From NCBI GenBank assembly GCA_002711495.1, contig PARM01000022.1:1-10025 (forward strand): a stretch of DNA of 10,025 bases, read 5' to 3'. This stretch comes from Gammaproteobacteria bacterium. GTDB lineage: Bacteria > Pseudomonadota > Gammaproteobacteria > Pseudomonadales > Azotimanducaceae. The notes under the pieces were generated by a model that searched no databases, was not told the DNA's origin, and was given only the letters and a program-made list of their open reading frames with translations. This document shows positions 7,433-10,025 of the stretch, one piece after another; position 1 is the first letter of the stretch; every line of letters starts with the position of its first letter. The translations under genes and the position numbers were made by a program.

Positions 7433-8428
7433 ATGACAGATAATCGCCAATGGTTGATCGAGGGTAATCCCAGAGGCAGAGCGCTACTATTAAAAGATTT
7501 TAGGGAAGCAAGCGAGACTTTAGCTTTGTTGGGTCCCGGAGAGGTCCGTGTAAAAGTCGAGGTTCTTAGCTTCGAACCGTCTCAGAAAGGACAGTTGGAA
7601 GTGATCTCTGGTTATTCGGCAGGCGCCACTAAAGGAGAAGTGATGGGTGCGCGAGGAATTGGCGAAGTTTTAGAGAGCAGGGATAATCAATTCAAAGTCG
7701 GCGACAAAGTGATTGGCCAGCTTGGGTGGCAAGAGTTTGCAACACTTCCTGGAAAAGACCTTCAGGTATTGCCCAACGATAAGATGTTAACCCTGTATCT
7801 AGGCCCTCTAGGAGCGCAGGGTTTAACAGCTTACTTTGGTTTGTTGAGGATAGGAAAGCCCGAGGTAGGGGACACGGTCATGGTCTCTGGCGCCGCTGGA
7901 GCGGTTGGCTCTGTGGTTGGTCAAATAGCTAGAATTAATGGATGCCGGGTTATTGGTTCTGCTGGAGGAGCGGAGAAAGCAAGATGGCTTAAAGAAATTG
8001 GCTTCGATGGATCAATTGATTACAAATCAGAAAAAGTAAAAGAGCGGCTGAAAGAATTAGCACCGAATGGCATTAACGTATTTTTTGATAACGTAGGCGG
8101 GCCAGTCTTAAATGATGTTTTGGTCCGAATCGCTTCTCACGCTCGTATCGTGATATGCGGAGCTATTTCGCGGTATGAGCGAGAAACACTTCCAGCTGGT
8201 CCTGCCAACTATTTTAACGTTGTCTTCAGGCAGGCAAAAATTGAGGGTTTTTTACTGCGAGGCTATGAAGCTGAATACGAAAAAGCGATAGAGAGGCTGA
8301 AAAGCTGGATTGTAAATGGTCAGATAATTCATCGCGAGGACGTTCAGAGGGGTTTTGAAAATATCCCAAGCACTCTAAAAAGGCTCTTCGAGGGCGCAAA
8401 CATCGGTAAACAACTTTTAAGGCTTTAA
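7433..8428 (+). CDS. NADP-dependent medium-chain oxidoreductase (CurA / LTB4 12-dehydrogenase-like)
   Basis: This 331-residue cytoplasmic enzyme is of the zinc-free MDR group that reduces activated C=C double bonds (enones and enals) with NAD(P)H. The GroES-like N-terminal domain spans about 1-125. The Rossmann nucleotide-binding domain contains SGAAGAVGSVVGQ at 152-164, with the AxxGxxG-type turn. Further family marks are AGGAEKARWL (177-186), DYK at 196-198, FFDNVGG (217-223) and CGAISRY (242-248). No zinc-ligand pattern is visible. The segment that often reads DPYMRGRM in this group is EPSQKGQL (48-55) here. It is divergent from the TetR gene, and the hydrolase gene begins 22 bp after its stop, suggesting a two-gene unit. 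The natural substrate is not readable, and detoxification of reactive carbonyls is an inference from the family. Confidence 0.92.
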   Translation: MTDNRQWLIEGNPRGRALLLKDFREASETLALLGPGEVRVKVEVLSFEPSQKGQLEVISGYSAGATKGEVMGARGIGEVLESRDNQFKVGDKVIGQLGWQEFATLPGKDLQVLPNDKMLTLYLGPLGAQGLTAYFGLLRIGKPEVGDTVMVSGAAGAVGSVVGQIARINGCRVIGSAGGAEKARWLKEIGFDGSIDYKSEKVKERLKELAPNGINVFFDNVGGPVLNDVLVRIASHARIVICGAISRYERETLPAGPANYFNVVFRQAKIEGFLLRGYEAEYEKAIERLKSWIVNGQIIHREDVQRGFENIPSTLKRLFEGANIGKQLLRL

Positions 8429-8450
8429 CAAAAAAATAAGATTCGATGAT

Positions 8451-10025
8451 ATGAAGCTTTTTAGAATATTTGCGTGGATTGCTATTTCATCGGCAGTAGT
8501 AGCTCTATTCCTTTATTCCATGCGTTATGAAATCGCTCGCGCGAAGGAGGGGTTGCCCAGATTTTCGCATGCTCCCGGGGATGAATATTTTGAGATGGTA
8601 AAAATGCACGACGGAGTTTCTTTGGCCACCAGTATTCATTTACCCGTTGGGGAGGGTTCCTTCCCAACAGTCCTGATAAGGAGTCCGTATGCTAGGTTTG
8701 AGGCCGTCCTAAGGGATCAAGTTTGCGGAAGATTTGTTAGGTACGGGTACGCGTGTGTTTTTCAAGATACCCGCGGACAGGGAGACTCCGAGGGTGTTTG
8801 GGATCCCGGAAATAATGAAGTCCAGGATGGCCGAGACACATTAAGTTGGTTGGTAAGACAAGATTTCCAGAATGGAAATATTGGAATGATGGGGCCATCT
8901 TATCTAACGCTAAATCAGTATGCGGCCGCTGCAAAAGGTCTGCCACCGCAAGTGAAGACTTTTGTTCCATCCGTGTTTGCCGCAGACATGAGAGAGGCGC
9001 TTTATGCCGATGGAATGTTTCGTCACGAGACCTTCACGGCATGGGCAAGCATGAATCGGACATCGAATACCGTATTTCAGGGCACAGGCGATGAGTATCA
9101 AGCAGCAATCAGACATTACCCTCATGAAGAGGTTGACACGGAAATTTTTGGCATCGAAATGCCTTGGTATCAGCGGATGATCGATATTGAGCAGAGCGAA
9201 GACGCTCTTTACGGCGAGAAATTAGGGAGACTTGTAAGTGAAACTCCAGAGCGGCTCGAAGTTCCAGTGTTAATGATAGGTGGTTGGTACGACGTTTTCA
9301 TCGGTCCCCAAATCAAGGATTGGAACAGATTGTCAACGAAAAGCGGGAGCCGTTTTGTTCTCGGGCCTTGGACTCACGCAGGAAGCACTGGAGATGCCTT
9401 TGAGCTTGACAATGCAGGTGGTGGTTTATTCCAATGGCGGGAGATGCTAGATTGGTTTAGTCATCATTTAAGGGGAGATGAACTCAAATCTAGCCTTGGC
9501 GTAAATGTTTACGTAATGGGTAAAAATGAATGGCGCCACTACGATGAGTGGCCACTGAAGACTGGAAAAATGGCATATTCGCTCCGCCACAAAGACACTA
9601 AAGATGATTGTTCTGTTCATAAACTTGACGCATTTTTAAAGAGCGACATAGAGATTTCTCAGATTCCATTAAGCTTCGATTATGATCCTAGAGACCCTTT
9701 GCCAACCGAGGGAGGCGCCGGTATGCTTGCTTTTCTTCTTCCGGGATATGAGGGAGCTAGGCCTGGTAACGTCTTTCAACGGCCAGTCTGTGAACGCGAC
9801 GATATCATTTCATACAGAACAGAGACTTTTAAGGATGGGCGCTTAATCTCTGGCAAGATCAGGACAAATCTTGTTGTTTCATCGTCTGCTCCTGACACGG
9901 CTTTTACTTTCAAACTGATTGAGGAATTCGAAGATGGCCGGGCCATTAATATAAGGGATGCGATTACCTCGCTCGCCTTTAGAAATGGGGCCAAAGAACC
10001 TAGATCTTATGTGCCTGGAGAAAAG
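8451..10025 (+). CDS. CocE/NonD-family serine hydrolase, membrane-anchored (3' end outside window)
   Basis: The frame is open for 525 codons from the ATG at 8451 to the window edge with no stop. Most of a CocE/NonD-type hydrolase is present (family members are often 550-650 residues). Residues 1-24 form a single hydrophobic helix without a clear cleavage site or lipobox, so a signal anchor with the enzyme outside the membrane is likely. The alpha/beta-hydrolase domain shows RSPY (Tyr80, oxyanion position in cocaine esterase), QDTRGQGDSEG (105-115), nucleophile Ser150 in GPSY, Asp281 in GGWYDVF and His309 in GPWTHAG, so the triad is intact. The jelly-roll C-terminal domain typical of the X-Pro dipeptidyl-peptidase/CocE group begins after YDPRDPLPTEGG and includes SSSAPDTAFTFKL. 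Members hydrolyse esters or amides, including beta-lactam-type substrates. The Shine-Dalgarno is weak. Cotranscription with the oxidoreductase is likely. Confidence 0.92.
   Translation, partial: MKLFRIFAWIAISSAVVALFLYSMRYEIARAKEGLPRFSHAPGDEYFEMVKMHDGVSLATSIHLPVGEGSFPTVLIRSPYARFEAVLRDQVCGRFVRYGYACVFQDTRGQGDSEGVWDPGNNEVQDGRDTLSWLVRQDFQNGNIGMMGPSYLTLNQYAAAAKGLPPQVKTFVPSVFAADMREALYADGMFRHETFTAWASMNRTSNTVFQGTGDEYQAAIRHYPHEEVDTEIFGIEMPWYQRMIDIEQSEDALYGEKLGRLVSETPERLEVPVLMIGGWYDVFIGPQIKDWNRLSTKSGSRFVLGPWTHAGSTGDAFELDNAGGGLFQWREMLDWFSHHLRGDELKSSLGVNVYVMGKNEWRHYDEWPLKTGKMAYSLRHKDTKDDCSVHKLDAFLKSDIEISQIPLSFDYDPRDPLPTEGGAGMLAFLLPGYEGARPGNVFQRPVCERDDIISYRTETFKDGRLISGKIRTNLVVSSSAPDTAFTFKLIEEFEDGRAINIRDAITSLAFRNGAKEPRSYVPGEK

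Noticed and set aside
8482..9125. Several short open frames on both strands (minus 8482-8667, 8737-8970 and 8910-9125; plus 8846-9094).
   Set aside because: All lie within the hydrolase gene, whose own frame is uninterrupted and carries conserved catalytic motifs. They have no recognisable domains or ribosome binding sites.
1..10025. CRISPR array, tRNA or rRNA gene, transposon ends, phage genes or toxin-antitoxin pair.
   Set aside because: I found no regularly spaced repeats, cloverleaf-like segments, transposase motifs, terminal inverted repeats or paired small genes. Gene spacing and composition look uniform across the window.

Overview
This window looks like a chromosomal segment from a Gram-negative proteobacterium, most likely a marine or aquatic gammaproteobacterium. 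The evidence is a tripartite RND efflux system with a periplasmic lipoprotein adaptor, family signatures typical of Gammaproteobacteria, and moderately AT-rich DNA. The taxonomic call is inferred from protein style and base composition only. I see no rRNA, tRNA, CRISPR array, insertion sequence or phage gene.

Layout. Bases 1-65 probably hold the last codons of a rightward gene and a small terminator. Five genes then lie on the minus strand. Read in their own direction from about 7272 down to 64 they are: a TetR-family repressor, an RND membrane-fusion lipoprotein, a 1012-residue RND inner-membrane pump, a thiolase (acetyl-CoA acyl/acetyltransferase), and an MFS drug-type exporter. The first three form a very tight operon: 1 bp separates repressor and adaptor, and a 4-bp ATGA overlap joins adaptor and pump. 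The thiolase follows after a 129-bp gap with AT-rich hairpins, and the MFS gene follows 60 bp later. Rightward from 7433 come an NADP-dependent medium-chain oxidoreductase (CurA / leukotriene B4 dehydrogenase-like) and, 22 bp later, a membrane-anchored CocE/NonD-family serine hydrolase that is cut by the right edge of the window.

How it may work together. The repressor is divergent from the oxidoreductase-hydrolase pair. An imperfect 22-bp palindrome at 7289-7310, just upstream of the repressor start, looks like its operator. A reasonable reading is a chemical-defence locus in which a ligand releases TetR and turns on RND efflux, possibly with the divergent enzymes that reduce or hydrolyse the same kind of compound. 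The link between efflux and the enzymes rests on gene order only. No outer-membrane TolC-type channel is encoded here, so the pump would need one from elsewhere.

Novelty. All full genes belong to known families, and I find no convincing undescribed system. The best points for a second look are the divergent operator region, the substituted nucleophile motif of the anchored hydrolase, and the lone thiolase between two exporters.
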